Below, one piece after another: positions 8,246-17,366 of a DNA stretch of 64,000 nucleotides. The DNA lies in NCBI RefSeq assembly GCF_003248515.1, contig NZ_QFOB01000003.1, forward strand, positions 408,415 to 472,414, read 5' to 3'. A model generated the notes under the pieces. That model saw only the letters and a program-made list of their open reading frames with translations. It was not told the DNA's origin and searched no databases. How positions within the stretch are numbered: the first letter of the stretch is position 1; every line of letters starts with the position of its first letter. Source of the DNA: Sphingomonas sp. Its GTDB lineage: Bacteria; Pseudomonadota; Alphaproteobacteria; Sphingomonadales; Sphingomonadaceae. Both the position numbers and the translations under genes were made by a program.

Positions 8246-9243
8246 GCGAGCCCCAGCCGCAGGAAATCGTGGACATGGACGATGCCGACCGGCCGATCGC
8301 TGCCATCCTCCTCCACCGCGAACATCGCGGTGATCTTGTGCTTGTTCAGCAGCGCCAGCGCATCCTCGATCAGGCAGCCGGGCGATACCCATTTCGGATC
8401 CGGCGTCATCATGTCGGCGGCGGTGCTCTCGATCAGCGTATCGAAATGGCGGCGCAGATCGCCATCGGTGATCACGCCCACCAGCCGGCCCTCGCCATCC
8501 ACCACGCCGGTCATGCCGAAGCTGCGCGAGGTCATCATCATGATCACGTCGCGCATCTGGCAATCCAGCGGCACGATCGGCATCGCATCGCCCTGGTGCA
8601 TGATCGCCGCCACGCGCATCAGCCGCTTGCCGATCGCCCCGCCCGGATGCAGTTCCTCGAAGCCGGCGCGCGTCACGCCACGCACCTGCATCGCCGCCAG
8701 CGCCAGCGCATCGCCCAGCGCCATCATCATCGCGGTGGAGGTGGTCGGCGCCAGATTGGCGGGGCAAGCTTCGCCCACGGCCGGCAGCAATATGCCGATA
8801 TCGGCCTGCCGCATCAGCAGCGAATCGGCGCGCCCGGCCACGGCGATGATCGGCAGGCCCAGCTTGCGCGCGTGGCTGATCACCGGCTGCAATTCGCTCG
8901 TCTCGCCCGAATTGGAAAAGGCGATCAGCCCGTCGCCGGGCATCAGCATGCCCAGATCGCCATGCGCCGCCTCGCCGGGATGGACGAAGACGGAGGGCAG
9001 CCCGGTGGAAGAAAGCGTCGCCATCGTCTTGCGCGCGACATAGCCGGATTTGCCCATGCCGGTCGTCACCACCCGGCCGCGCAGCGCCAAGAGCGTGGTC
9101 ACGGCCTTGGCGAAATTCTCGTCCAGCGCGGCCGAGAGCGCGAGCAACCCGTTGGCCTCGGCCCCGATCACCTGCCGCCCATAGGCGACCAGATCGGCGG
9201 GCGGCGGGGTCATCCGCAGCGTTACGCTGTCCTGAACGGGCAA
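8242..9243 (-). CDS. kdsD: arabinose-5-phosphate isomerase, KpsF/GutQ family
   Basis: A 333-residue SIS-CBS protein that interconverts ribulose 5-phosphate and arabinose 5-phosphate, the first dedicated step toward KDO. TTG 9243 is the preferred start because AAAGGAGG lies just upstream. The SIS domain (about 40-190) contains VVTTGMGKSGYVARK, HPGEAAHGDLGM and IAFSNSGETSE. Two CBS domains follow (about 205-333), with VGVITDGDLRRH near their middle. The gene opens a four-gene minus-strand operon and is divergent from kdsC by about 115 bp, so one control region probably serves the whole KDO set. Confidence 0.93.
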   Translation of the reverse strand: MPVQDSVTLRMTPPPADLVAYGRQVIGAEANGLLALSAALDENFAKAVTTLLALRGRVVTTGMGKSGYVARKTMATLSSTGLPSVFVHPGEAAHGDLGMLMPGDGLIAFSNSGETSELQPVISHARKLGLPIIAVAGRADSLLMRQADIGILLPAVGEACPANLAPTTSTAMMMALGDALALAAMQVRGVTRAGFEELHPGGAIGKRLMRVAAIMHQGDAMPIVPLDCQMRDVIMMMTSRSFGMTGVVDGEGRLVGVITDGDLRRHFDTLIESTAADMMTPDPKWVSPGCLIEDALALLNKHKITAMFAVEEDGSDRPVGIVHVHDFLRLGLA

Positions 9244-9357
9244 ACAGCCCTCCTTTGTCTCTTGTTGTGCGGGCCTTAGCTTGTCCTTTCCGCACTTGCG
9301 AGCGTCTTTCAACAGGCCGGCTTGGCCATGGGGCATGGCATCGCTTATGCCCGGCGC

Positions 9358-9861
9358 ATGATCCGGCTGCTGGCGCTCGATGTGGATGGGGTTCTGACCG
9401 ACGGGGGCCTCCACTACGGCCCCGGTGGCGAGGAGATGAAGCGGTTCAACGTCCGTGACGGGCTGGGCATCAAGCTGCTCCAGCAGGCCGGCATCGTCGT
9501 CGCGATCGTGAGCGGGCGGTCCTCCGCCGCGCTGGCCGCGCGCGCGGGCGAACTGGGCATTGCGGAGCTGCATGCCGGCGTGGGCGACAAGGCCGCGATC
9601 CTCGCCGGCCTCCAGGAAAGGCTCGGCATCGCGCCTGCGGAAACGGCCGCGATGGGGGATGACCTGCCCGATCTCGCGCTGTTTTCCGCCGCTGGCCTGC
9701 GGATCGCCCCCGCCGATGCGGAACCCGAACTGATCGCCGCGGCCGATTTCGTGACGCCGCGCGCCGGGGGCCATGGCGCGGTGCGCGATGCCGCGATCCA
9801 CATTCTCTCGCTGAACGGTGCCGCAGCACTGGCGGCCGGCGCAACGACGACGCACGGCTGA
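9358..9861 (+). CDS. kdsC: KDO-8-phosphate phosphatase, HAD family
   Basis: About 167 residues from ATG 9358; ATG 9328 and TTG 9322 would add 10-12 residues. This HAD phosphatase without a cap domain releases phosphate from KDO-8-P. LALDVDGVLTDG is motif I with the nucleophile and acid aspartates, AIVSGRSS is motif II, GVGDKA carries the lysine, and AAMGDDLPDLAL is motif IV. The length matches KdsC (about 170-190). Divergent from the kdsD operon, it completes the path from arabinose 5-phosphate to KDO within 4 kb. It is followed by a metallophosphatase with an 82-bp gap. Confidence 0.92.
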   Translation: MIRLLALDVDGVLTDGGLHYGPGGEEMKRFNVRDGLGIKLLQQAGIVVAIVSGRSSAALAARAGELGIAELHAGVGDKAAILAGLQERLGIAPAETAAMGDDLPDLALFSAAGLRIAPADAEPELIAAADFVTPRAGGHGAVRDAAIHILSLNGAAALAAGATTTHG

Positions 9862-9943
9862 GGGGCTTGTTGCCGCCGCATTTCCGTCCCTAGATGGGGA
9901 TCGTGAACAGTTCCGCTTCTTTCCCCTCTCCCGGGCGGCCGCC

Positions 9944-10792
9944 ATGTTCGCGGCGCTGAGGAAGCTCGGCCTCGGCCGGAAGTCGTCTGAAGACGTATCG
10001 GTCGACATGACGGATTTCGTGCCGGCCCTGCCGGAAGGCGAACGCGTCTATGCGATCGGGGACGTTCATGGCCGGATCGATCTGCTGAACGAACTCCTCC
10101 AGTTGATCGATGAGGACGACGAGCGGCGCGGGCCGGCACGGACCACGCTGATCCTGCTCGGCGATCTGGTGGATCGCGGCCCCCATTCGGCCAGCGTGGT
10201 GGAACGCGCGATACGGCTCCATGCCGCCAGCGATCGCTTCCACGCGATCAAGGGCAATCATGAGGAGGTCATGCTGGCCGCGCTGGCCGGGGATGATGCG
10301 GCGATGCGCCTGTTCCTGCGCATCGGCGGCATCCAGACGCTGGAAAGCTATGGCGTCAGCCTGGACGATCTGCCGCCCGGTGATGAACTGGATACGATGA
10401 TGCAGCGCATGCAGGCCGCCATCCCGCGCGAGCATGCGGATTATCTCGCCGCCATGGCCGACAGGGTGGCGATGGGCGATTATCTGTTCGTCCATGCCGG
10501 CGTCCGCCCGGGCGTGCCGATCGATCGGCAGGATCCCGTGGAGCAGCGCTGGATTCGCGACAGCTTTCTCGATCATGAGGGCAGCCACGGCGTGATGGTG
10601 GTACACGGCCACAGCATCACGGATCAGCCGACGCTCCGGCCCAATCGCATGGGGATCGATACCGGGGCTTATTATAGCGGCGTGCTGACGGCGCTGGGGC
10701 TGGAAGGCACGGATCACTGGCTGCTCCAGACCCGCCCGCATGGCGGGGAAGACGACGGAGAGAATGACGGGGCCGTCCCGGCGGAGGCGTGA
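9944..10792 (+). CDS. serine/threonine-type metallophosphoesterase
   Basis: About 282 residues. All calcineurin-type metal-binding blocks are present in order: AIGDVHGRIDLL (GDxHG), LLGDLVDRGPHS (GDxVDRG), IKGNHEEVML (GNHE), LFVHAGVRPG (HAG) and VVHGHSIT (second metal histidine). These bacterial PPP-like enzymes dephosphorylate phosphoproteins or small phospho-esters such as diadenosine polyphosphates, and the exact substrate is unknown. A longer reading from 9818 would overlap kdsC and is rejected. The stop overlaps the start of the Nudix gene by 4 bp, so the two are co-translated. Cytoplasmic, with no signal peptide. Confidence 0.87.
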   Translation: MFAALRKLGLGRKSSEDVSVDMTDFVPALPEGERVYAIGDVHGRIDLLNELLQLIDEDDERRGPARTTLILLGDLVDRGPHSASVVERAIRLHAASDRFHAIKGNHEEVMLAALAGDDAAMRLFLRIGGIQTLESYGVSLDDLPPGDELDTMMQRMQAAIPREHADYLAAMADRVAMGDYLFVHAGVRPGVPIDRQDPVEQRWIRDSFLDHEGSHGVMVVHGHSITDQPTLRPNRMGIDTGAYYSGVLTALGLEGTDHWLLQTRPHGGEDDGENDGAVPAEA

Positions 10793-11541
10793 GCGAGGCA
10801 CCGCTTCTTCCCGCCGGCACGCTGATCCTCGTGCGCGAATGCGAGGGCCGGGCGCCGGAGCTTCTGATGGTCCAGCGTGCCGAAAGCATGGCGTTCGGAG
10901 CATCGGCCTGGGTTTTCCCCGGGGGCCGCGTCGATCCGGAAGATGTGGCGCTCGCTGCGGCGATCCTCGGAGAAGATGGCCCGCTGGACGATTATGCCGC
11001 CCGCGTGGCCGCGATCCGCGAAACCATCGAGGAGGCGGGGATCGCCATCGCCATTGATCCCCTGCCCGATGCGAATCTGCTCGGGCGCATCCGCGCCGCG
11101 CTGCATGAAGGCGAGGGGTTCGCAGCGGTGCTGGATCGCCATGCGCTCCGCCTCGTGCCCGAAGCGCTGCTCCCCTTCAGCCGGTGGCAGCCGTCGCATG
11201 CCGTACCGCGCCGCTTCGACACGCGTTTCTACATCGCCCGCGCGACAGCCGATGCCGCGTTTGAAGCCGACGGCACCGAAACGATCGCGATCTGCTGGAC
11301 GGCGCCGGGAGCGATGCTGGCGCGTGACGACGCACGCATCATGTTCCCCACCGCCTGCAATCTGCGCCGCATCGCCGCCCTGCCCGACTTCACGGCCCTG
11401 GCCGCCCATGCGGCACTCTTTCCGGCAAGCTTCGTCAGCCCCGAAATCCGCGAGATCGAAGGTCTGCGCTACCTCTGCGTGCCGGAGGACCAGGGATATG
11501 AGGGCATGCGCATGATCCTCGAATCCGCGCTGCGCGCGTAG
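10789..11541 (+). CDS. Nudix hydrolase (NUDT19-like)
   Basis: A 250-residue protein from GTG 10789, whose GTGA overlaps the stop of the phosphatase gene. VFPGGRVDPEDV begins the Nudix box and AIRETIEEAGIAI completes it, with a longer-than-normal insert between the glycine and the REUxEE core. That split box is characteristic of the NUDT7/NUDT19-like group, which hydrolyses CoA or nucleotide diphosphate derivatives. The rest is alpha/beta and cytoplasmic. Pairing with a metallophosphoesterase suggests a shared role in clearing phosphorylated metabolites, but this is inference only. Confidence 0.83.
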   Translation: MSEAPLLPAGTLILVRECEGRAPELLMVQRAESMAFGASAWVFPGGRVDPEDVALAAAILGEDGPLDDYAARVAAIRETIEEAGIAIAIDPLPDANLLGRIRAALHEGEGFAAVLDRHALRLVPEALLPFSRWQPSHAVPRRFDTRFYIARATADAAFEADGTETIAICWTAPGAMLARDDARIMFPTACNLRRIAALPDFTALAAHAALFPASFVSPEIREIEGLRYLCVPEDQGYEGMRMILESALRA

Positions 11542-11544
11542 CGC

Positions 11545-13059
11545 TCAGCCGCCGCTTCGCCGCTGCATCAATTCCAGAAGCCGGGCCGCGATATCCTCCG
11601 CCGCGATATCCTCGCGCCGCCGCTCGGTGGCGCCGCCGACCGGCCACAAGGCGTAATCCGTCCGCCTGTCGCCCTGGCCCGTAAAGGCGCCCGCTAGGCT
11701 CGGCTGGTGATCGCCGTAAAAGCCCAGCCAGCCGCCGCCGTGGCGTGCGATCGCCGTCTGGAGCACGGGGATGATCGCATCGGTCGCCTCCGCGTGGCGC
11801 AGCCACCGGCCGATCGCCACGCGATCCGTCACCTCCCATTCGGACGGAAGCGCCGCCGGCGGCACTTTGTCGTTCACGCCATCCCACGGCCCGTGATTCT
11901 CGATCGTCACGAGGAACAGGAACAGGTCCGGCCCTTCCCGCGCGATGATTTCGGCGGCGAAGCGGGCCAGCGCCGCATCCGTCACGTAGCCGCCGTCGCG
12001 TTCGGCGTCGGCGAATGCCTCGTCGCCGATGAAGGCATCGAAGCCGAGATGGGGCATCACCTTGTCGCGCGCGTAGAAGCTGCGCGCATAGGGATGCACG
12101 CAGATCGTCCGGCATCCCGCCGCGCGCGCCGCCTGCGCCAGCGAAGGCAAGGGCGCCTGCGCGAAATGCTCGTAGGGATTGAAGCGATCGAGCCCGAGTT
12201 CGTCGGGTCCGATGCCCGCCACCGCCGCCAGTTCGCTGCGGATCGTATTCGCGCCCCAGCACGGCACCGTGAGCCGGCCGGAAAGCGCGGCCCCTGCGCT
12301 CATCGCCGCGAAATGCGGCATGCTGTCGCCAAGCCCAAGATGCAGCCGCCGCGCATCCACCCACGATTCACCCTGGACCAGCACCACCGGCCCGGCTCCC
12401 TTCGTCCAGTCGGGCAGGCCGCGCACGCGCATAGCCTCGCGCCGCCCCTCGCGCTCGTCGCCGGCCAGCGTCGCATGGATGATGCAGGTGGCGAGCAATC
12501 CCATCGCCCTCATGTCGGTGTCCGGGTCTCGCGTCGGCCCAAGGTGACGATAGAGCCGCGCGAGCGTCGGCCGCAGCGCCCGGCTGCCCGGCACGACGAA
12601 AGCCGCGCGCCCTATCGCCGCCGCCAGCAGTGCCAGCCCGATCTGCCCGGCCGACGAGGCATGCCAGACGGGCGGCTCCGCCCACAGCAGAGCCGCGACC
12701 AGCACGACGATCGCGATCGTGCCCGCGATCATACGCCCCGTGCCCACGAAGGCGATGTAGAAGCGGGGATGGCGCACCACCTCGATCAGTTCGGCGCGAT
12801 CCGCGAACACGACGGGCTCATCCAGAACGATGCGCTTCACGCGATCCGCCACGCCCAGGCCGATGCCGAGCGCCGCTATGCCGATGCCCGCCACGATCGG
12901 CCGCGCCGTGCCCGCCGTGAAGAGCAGCCAGCCCAGCAGCGGCGGCAGCGCATCCAGCGCGAGAGTCGCCCCCCGCCCGAAGCGGGCACCGACGAGAAGG
13001 CGCAGCCCGATCCATGTCGCCAGCGCGAGCGCGAGCCCGATCGCGAATTGCAGCATCAT
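11545..13059 (-). CDS. LTA-synthase-like membrane sulfatase-family protein
   Basis: A 504-residue inner-membrane protein. The first 190 residues hold four to five hydrophobic segments. The remainder is a periplasmic alkaline-phosphatase-fold domain of the sulfatase/LTA synthase type: VLVQGESWVDARR gives the metal glutamate, PCWGANTIRSELAAV holds the nucleophile threonine region, and FYGDHQPS gives a metal aspartate and histidine. Family members transfer phosphoglycerol or phosphoethanolamine-type groups to envelope glycans or hydrolyse such esters. Lying between KDO and KpsS-like genes, it may decorate capsule or other periplasmic glycan. The activity is inferred. Confidence 0.8.
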   Translation of the reverse strand: MMLQFAIGLALALATWIGLRLLVGARFGRGATLALDALPPLLGWLLFTAGTARPIVAGIGIAALGIGLGVADRVKRIVLDEPVVFADRAELIEVVRHPRFYIAFVGTGRMIAGTIAIVVLVAALLWAEPPVWHASSAGQIGLALLAAAIGRAAFVVPGSRALRPTLARLYRHLGPTRDPDTDMRAMGLLATCIIHATLAGDEREGRREAMRVRGLPDWTKGAGPVVLVQGESWVDARRLHLGLGDSMPHFAAMSAGAALSGRLTVPCWGANTIRSELAAVAGIGPDELGLDRFNPYEHFAQAPLPSLAQAARAAGCRTICVHPYARSFYARDKVMPHLGFDAFIGDEAFADAERDGGYVTDAALARFAAEIIAREGPDLFLFLVTIENHGPWDGVNDKVPPAALPSEWEVTDRVAIGRWLRHAEATDAIIPVLQTAIARHGGGWLGFYGDHQPSLAGAFTGQGDRRTDYALWPVGGATERRREDIAAEDIAARLLELMQRRSGG

Positions 13060-13067
13060 GGGAGGGC

Positions 13068-13847
13068 TCAGGAGCCGGGTTCGATGTGGAAGCGGAAGCC
13101 GCGCATGATGCGATCGCCGATCGCCGCGGGCATCAGATCCGCCGCCTGCTGGCCCAGCGCCAGCAGGCGGGGATGGACGACGCGCGACGCCCGCCGGTCA
13201 ATTCCCCGGGCGATCACGCGCACCATGCCGTCCAGGCTCGTCATGAACGGGGTCGGCCCCTTCCACCGATCGGTCATCGGCGTATCGAAGAAGCCGGGCA
13301 CCACCACCGTCACCGCCACGCCCGAAGGCGCGAGCAGCGCGCGCAGCGCCTCGCCATACGCGCGCACGCCCGCCTTGGAAGCGCTGTAGCCGGGGCTGTA
13401 GGGCAGGCCGCGCAGCGCGGCTGTCGATGCGACGACGACAAGCTGGCCACGCCGGCGCGCGATCATCGGCGCAATCAGCGGCTCGATCACATTCATCGTG
13501 CCCAGCAGGTTGGTGCGCACCTGCAATGTCGCGAGCCGATGGCCTTCCGGCGCGCCCGCCTTGCTCGTGCCGGCCGATACGCCGGCGGCGGCGATGGCGA
13601 TATCGAACGGCGCCATGCCATCCTGCATTGTGATCCAGGCGGCGATCGGCTCCGCCTCGGCCACGTCGAACAGGCCGGTGACGACCTCGGCGCCCGCCGC
13701 GCGGCAGGCCTGCGCGCTCGCCTCAAGCCGCGCCGCATCGCGCCCGATCAAGGCAAGCCGCGTACCGGGCGCCGCATAATGGCGCGCAAGCGCCGCGCCC
13801 AGCCCGCTCGACGCTCCGGTGACGAGGATGCTGCGATGCGCGGTCAT
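13068..13847 (-). CDS. short-chain dehydrogenase/reductase
   Basis: A 259-residue SDR. ILVTGASSGLGAALARHY is the cofactor-binding TGxxxGxG motif, IAAAGVSAG stands in for the NNAG strand, and YSPGYSASKAGV is the YxxxK catalytic pair with an upstream serine (VVASTAAL). The N-terminal basic residues after the glycine loop suggest NADP(H). It overlaps the KpsS-like gene by 4 bp and lies 8 bp before the sulfatase-family gene, so the three are likely one transcript. The substrate is unknown; a role in making a capsule sugar or lipid is possible from context. Confidence 0.85.
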   Translation of the reverse strand: MTAHRSILVTGASSGLGAALARHYAAPGTRLALIGRDAARLEASAQACRAAGAEVVTGLFDVAEAEPIAAWITMQDGMAPFDIAIAAAGVSAGTSKAGAPEGHRLATLQVRTNLLGTMNVIEPLIAPMIARRRGQLVVVASTAALRGLPYSPGYSASKAGVRAYGEALRALLAPSGVAVTVVVPGFFDTPMTDRWKGPTPFMTSLDGMVRVIARGIDRRASRVVHPRLLALGQQAADLMPAAIGDRIMRGFRFHIEPGS

Positions 13848-15163
13848 CCGCGCAGCGAGGCGGCCTTGAACGCGTCGATCGCGGCGGCGCCCGGCGCGGT
13901 AAGCCGCACGGCCGGTGCCCCCGGCATGGATGCCTCGATCCGGGCGGCCGCACCTTCGATGAGCATGTTCAGCCCCTCGTCGCTGAAATAGCCGCCATGG
14001 ATCAGACAGCGATCGACCAGCACGCGGCGGAAGGCATCGAACACTTCGACCTCGGGCGCCTGCGGCTTGCTCCAGAAGGCACCGAGGCCTGCCTGATGCG
14101 TGATGCGTGGAATATTGTAGACGGCGTCGCCCAGCACGATCGTGGGCACGCCATAGCGCAATGCGAGCGTGCCGGTCGTGCTGTTGACGGTCACCACGCC
14201 GCGCGCCGCCCTCACCAGCGGATCGATATCCGCCCAGGCGATGAAGAGCATGCGATCCGCTATGCCCAGCTTCTCGGCCACGGCGCGGGTCTTCTTCTCC
14301 CAGTCGGTCAGGCCGTTATCCAGCGGATGGCCCTTCACCACGAGCAAAGTGTCGGCCGGCGCATGCGCCGCGAACGAGGCCAGCACATGCTCGATGGCCG
14401 GCTGGATGCGCTTGAAGCCCGAATGGACGCGGATCTGGTAATCGCAATCCAGCTGCAGCGGGAATACGAAGAAGGGGCGCCCGTCGCCGTTCAACTGATC
14501 GATCGTGGCACTCGAACGGCGCATGCCGCCGCGCTTGCGCAGCAGACGCGCCGCCCAGCCCGCATATTCTACCAGAATGTGCCAGGGCCGGTGCGTGCGA
14601 TAGCCGGGGAAGAGCGGCGTCAGCAGGAAGCTGCCGAGATTGTAGGTGAGATCCTCACGCGCGCGCCGCCCGAAGGAGGAAGCCACCGCCTGATGCTCCA
14701 CCAGCGGCGGCAGAGCGCGCGCCGCGCGAAGATAATCCTCCGGAAGGCGCGGCAGCTGCGAGTGGCCGTTCACGCCATCCGCCTCCACCGTCACATAATC
14801 GGGCCGGATATAGCCTTCCTCGAACACATGGATCTGCATGCCGCGCGCGCGCGCTACCTTGATCGCGGCGGCGTGCAGCGGGCGGCAATCGCCGAACAGG
14901 ACCAGATCCGTCGCCGGGGCGCGATCCAGATAGGAATCGAGGAAAGCGGGCCAGCGCTTCAGAGACCCACGATAATCGGTCGCGGCCGGCGCCCGCCAGT
15001 AAAGCTTGTCGCCGCCGTTGAAATTGATGCGGCGCACGCCATGCCCGGCCTGGGCCAGACGCTGGCCGAGCAGCGCAAAGAAAGGACCGGCCAAGCCCTG
15101 GAGAAACAGAAACTCCCGGCGCCCCTTCCGCCGCGAAACTCGATCCAAGGCTACCATCCCCAT
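13844..15163 (-). CDS. kpsS: KpsS-like capsule polysaccharide modification/export protein
   Basis: About 439 residues from ATG 15163 (ATG 15157 also possible; a longer reading to 15274 lacks support). It matches capsule biosynthesis proteins of the KpsS type: FLFLQGLAGPFFALLGQRL at the start, RINFNGGDKLYWR, LVLFGDCRPLH, HVFEEGYIRPDYVTVE, then VVKGHPLDNG and VVTVNSTTGTLALRYGVPTI in the C-terminal half. In group 2 capsule systems KpsS starts the poly-KDO linker on a lipid acceptor at the inner membrane face. The nearby kdsA, kdsB, kdsC and kdsD would supply CMP-KDO. No kpsC, kpsM or kpsT is in the window. Confidence 0.85.
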   Translation of the reverse strand: MGMVALDRVSRRKGRREFLFLQGLAGPFFALLGQRLAQAGHGVRRINFNGGDKLYWRAPAATDYRGSLKRWPAFLDSYLDRAPATDLVLFGDCRPLHAAAIKVARARGMQIHVFEEGYIRPDYVTVEADGVNGHSQLPRLPEDYLRAARALPPLVEHQAVASSFGRRAREDLTYNLGSFLLTPLFPGYRTHRPWHILVEYAGWAARLLRKRGGMRRSSATIDQLNGDGRPFFVFPLQLDCDYQIRVHSGFKRIQPAIEHVLASFAAHAPADTLLVVKGHPLDNGLTDWEKKTRAVAEKLGIADRMLFIAWADIDPLVRAARGVVTVNSTTGTLALRYGVPTIVLGDAVYNIPRITHQAGLGAFWSKPQAPEVEVFDAFRRVLVDRCLIHGGYFSDEGLNMLIEGAAARIEASMPGAPAVRLTAPGAAAIDAFKAASLRG

Positions 15164-15310
15164 CCCTTGCACCGCCAATTTGCGCGGCACAAGCGCACAC
15201 CGATATTGCAGCGCGATAACAGTCCTAATTCGACCAATTTGCAACGATAGTGTCGATGCGTGACGCTTTGGCAACAGCTCCGGCGACCGGCCTCCGCCAG
15301 CCTGCCACGA

Positions 15311-16168
15311 TCAGGCCGCCCGCAGCGACTCGATCACCCCGCTTCCCGGATAAGCCACGAGCAGATCGGCATTTTCCGGCAGGCTGAGCGCGGCGCCGCC
15401 CTTGACCAGCCAGGCCGTTCCCGCCGGAAAATCCGCGCCATCGATCGTGCCATCGCCCGCCAGCGGCACCAGCCAGAGCGGCCTCCCGTCCCCTTCCAGT
15501 TCGGTCGCGACTGGACCGGTCCAGCGCTCCAGCACAAAGGCGGGTCCGTCCGCCAATATCTCGCGCCCCTCGCTCGCCGCATGTGGCTTGTAGGGGGCCA
15601 CGTAAGGGACGGGATTGCTCACCGCGATGCCGTCCTTCAGGTGCAGTTCGCGATCGCTGCCATAATCGTAGAGACGGTAGGTCAGGTCCACATTCTGCTG
15701 CACCTCGACCAGTGTCAGCCCCGGCCCGATCGCGTGGACGGTGCCGGCGGGCGTATAGAAGCTGTCGTCGGTCTTTACCGCCTTCCAGTCGACCAGTTCC
15801 TCGATCGTGCCGTCGAGCGCTGCGTCACGCAGCCGATCGCGATCGATCACCTCCAGCGTGCCCAGCGCGATCGAGGCGTGCGGCTCGGCATCCAGAATCA
15901 CCCACGCCTCGTCCTTGCCGCGCGCATAACCACGGGCCTGCGCCTGCCCGTCGTCCGGATGCACCTGGATCGAGAGACGATCGCTGGTGAAGAGATATTT
16001 GATGAGCAGTTCGGGTCCCGCCGAATCGCCGTCCTTCTCGCCCGGCACCTCGAACCAGATCTCACCCACCGGGCTGCCGCCCTCGGCCACGCCCTCGAAA
16101 GCGGGCCACAGATCCCGCCGGCCCCACGGCTTCTCGACGCGCTTGGTGGTCAATTTGGTGGCAGGCAT
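15311..16168 (-). CDS. manA: class I mannose-6-phosphate isomerase
   Basis: A 285-residue cupin-fold, zinc-dependent enzyme that interconverts mannose 6-phosphate and fructose 6-phosphate. KRVEKPWGRRDLW opens the domain, LSIQVHPDDGQAQ gives the first zinc-binding residues, GKDEAWVILDAEP gives the next, and FYTPAGTVHAIGPG the last histidine. It is shorter than E. coli ManA (391) but normal for the compact class I enzymes of alphaproteobacteria. It would feed GDP-mannose for glycans, in line with the capsule genes to its left. It stands alone on the minus strand, with 147 bp to the KpsS-like gene. Confidence 0.9.
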   Translation of the reverse strand: MPATKLTTKRVEKPWGRRDLWPAFEGVAEGGSPVGEIWFEVPGEKDGDSAGPELLIKYLFTSDRLSIQVHPDDGQAQARGYARGKDEAWVILDAEPHASIALGTLEVIDRDRLRDAALDGTIEELVDWKAVKTDDSFYTPAGTVHAIGPGLTLVEVQQNVDLTYRLYDYGSDRELHLKDGIAVSNPVPYVAPYKPHAASEGREILADGPAFVLERWTGPVATELEGDGRPLWLVPLAGDGTIDGADFPAGTAWLVKGGAALSLPENADLLVAYPGSGVIESLRAA

Positions 16169-16332
16169 CGATCACTCCGAAGGGCAGATTACAGGCGATG
16201 TACGCCCATCATGCCGCCGAACGCCACGAAAGGCGATGGCGTTCCGGATGCTCGTTTTCCAAGTCGGGCGCCCTCTTCGCGCCATTCATCGCTTTCGTGG
16301 CCACGCCGTTTCGCGCCGGCCCGGCCCACCCC

Positions 16333-16881
16333 TCAGTTGGGCAGCGCCACCTCGATCTTGTCGACCCATTCCGGATAGAAACAGGGTGAGCGGCTGGACC
16401 AGCCCGCCGCCGTCGCCGCCGCCTCGCTGATCGATTGCAGCAGCGAGCGCCGCTTTTCGGGATGCAGGTGCGGAAGCGCCGCCGCCGCGCAGAAGGCGCC
16501 CGGCAGCCACGGCCGCACCGCGCCGCCCAGCAGGCGCTCATAGAGGAAACGATAGGCGGAAAAACTGCCGATCCGTCCCTGCCCCAGATCGAATGCCGAA
16601 ATGGTCACGAGCGGCGAGAAGAAGGGCTCCATCTGCTCCAGCCCGCTATCGTCCGGTATATGGGCGCGGATGTGATCCAGCCGGCAATAGATGCGGGATT
16701 GCGCCTTGATGCTGGCCGATTCCACCACATCGCGCGACCAGCGCGCCATCGCGTCGCTACGGCCGAGCCCCACGTCCAGCGAACGACGAATGTAGCGCTG
16801 CGTGGAGGACGGAAATGTGGCGAATTCCTTGATCTCGGCGAGCGCCATCGCGCCGTCGGCCGGTTTCATCTGCTGCGCCAT
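16333..16881 (-). CDS. hypothetical protein, 182 aa
   Basis: I do not recognise this family. ATG 16881 is chosen for the GGGAGG six bases upstream; a further ATG at 16974 has no ribosome site. The protein is soluble, helix-rich, and has no signal peptide. It opens with MAQQMKPADGAMAL. Visible features are a basic helix around IRRSLDVGLGRSDAMARWSR, and a stretch of tryptophans and aromatic residues near the end (GWSSRSPCFYPEWVDKIEV). It is a single gene between manA and a tiny acidic protein. No function can be proposed. Confidence 0.7.
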   Translation of the reverse strand: MAQQMKPADGAMALAEIKEFATFPSSTQRYIRRSLDVGLGRSDAMARWSRDVVESASIKAQSRIYCRLDHIRAHIPDDSGLEQMEPFFSPLVTISAFDLGQGRIGSFSAYRFLYERLLGGAVRPWLPGAFCAAAALPHLHPEKRRSLLQSISEAAATAAGWSSRSPCFYPEWVDKIEVALPN

Positions 16882-17120
16882 CGCCTGCCTCCCGCTTACT
16901 AACCCGCGAGGAAACTGCCACGATATTGGTTTCCGGGCCGTTAACCGCGGGTGCCTTGTGCGGGAGTGAATCACATCGCGTGCTGCGATGCAACATGGTG
17001 TCGGCGGAATGACGGATTATGGGTGAATGTGTTGCGATCGCGCATCTGTGGATAAAATGCACGATCGCAAAACCGCGATTCCCGGATCAGGTACGCCGGA
17101 ATCCGGCGCGGATGATCCGA

Positions 17121-17366
17121 TCAATGATGATGAGCGGCGATCCTTTTTTCCTTTTCCTCGTCATATCCGGACGAGGGCGCGGGATCGTGTCCCGTCCCCG
17201 GCTGGGTGTTGGCGGGGGCATCAGATGTGGGGAAGCTTTCATCCAGCGCGATATCCAGCTTGGCATCCTCATCGCCGGGATTACGCTGCAGGCGCCTGTC
17301 GTCGCTCGCATCCCTGGCGGGCCGGATCTCGGTCGTATCGGGAGTTTCGGTCACACCGTCGCTCAT
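17121..17366 (-). CDS. small acidic protein with SFPTSD motif, 81 aa
   Basis: An 81-residue, charged, probably disordered protein starting at ATG 17366 with GGAG eight bases upstream. Its centre reads KLDIALDESFPTSDAPA, resembling the ESFPASDPP-type motif found in many small alphaproteobacterial proteins of unknown role. It ends in three histidines. There is no signal peptide or membrane segment. It is divergent from the S10 carboxypeptidase gene, with a 148-bp shared control region. Proteins of this kind are often stress-associated, but the sequence gives no direct sign of that here. Confidence 0.6.
   Translation of the reverse strand: MSDGVTETPDTTEIRPARDASDDRRLQRNPGDEDAKLDIALDESFPTSDAPANTQPGTGHDPAPSSGYDEEKEKRIAAHHH

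Noticed and set aside
7445..9295. 616-codon frame that joins kdsB to an upstream part
   Set aside because: Only its last 266 codons are kdsB; the rest is an off-frame reading of kdsD. TTG 8245 is the real start.
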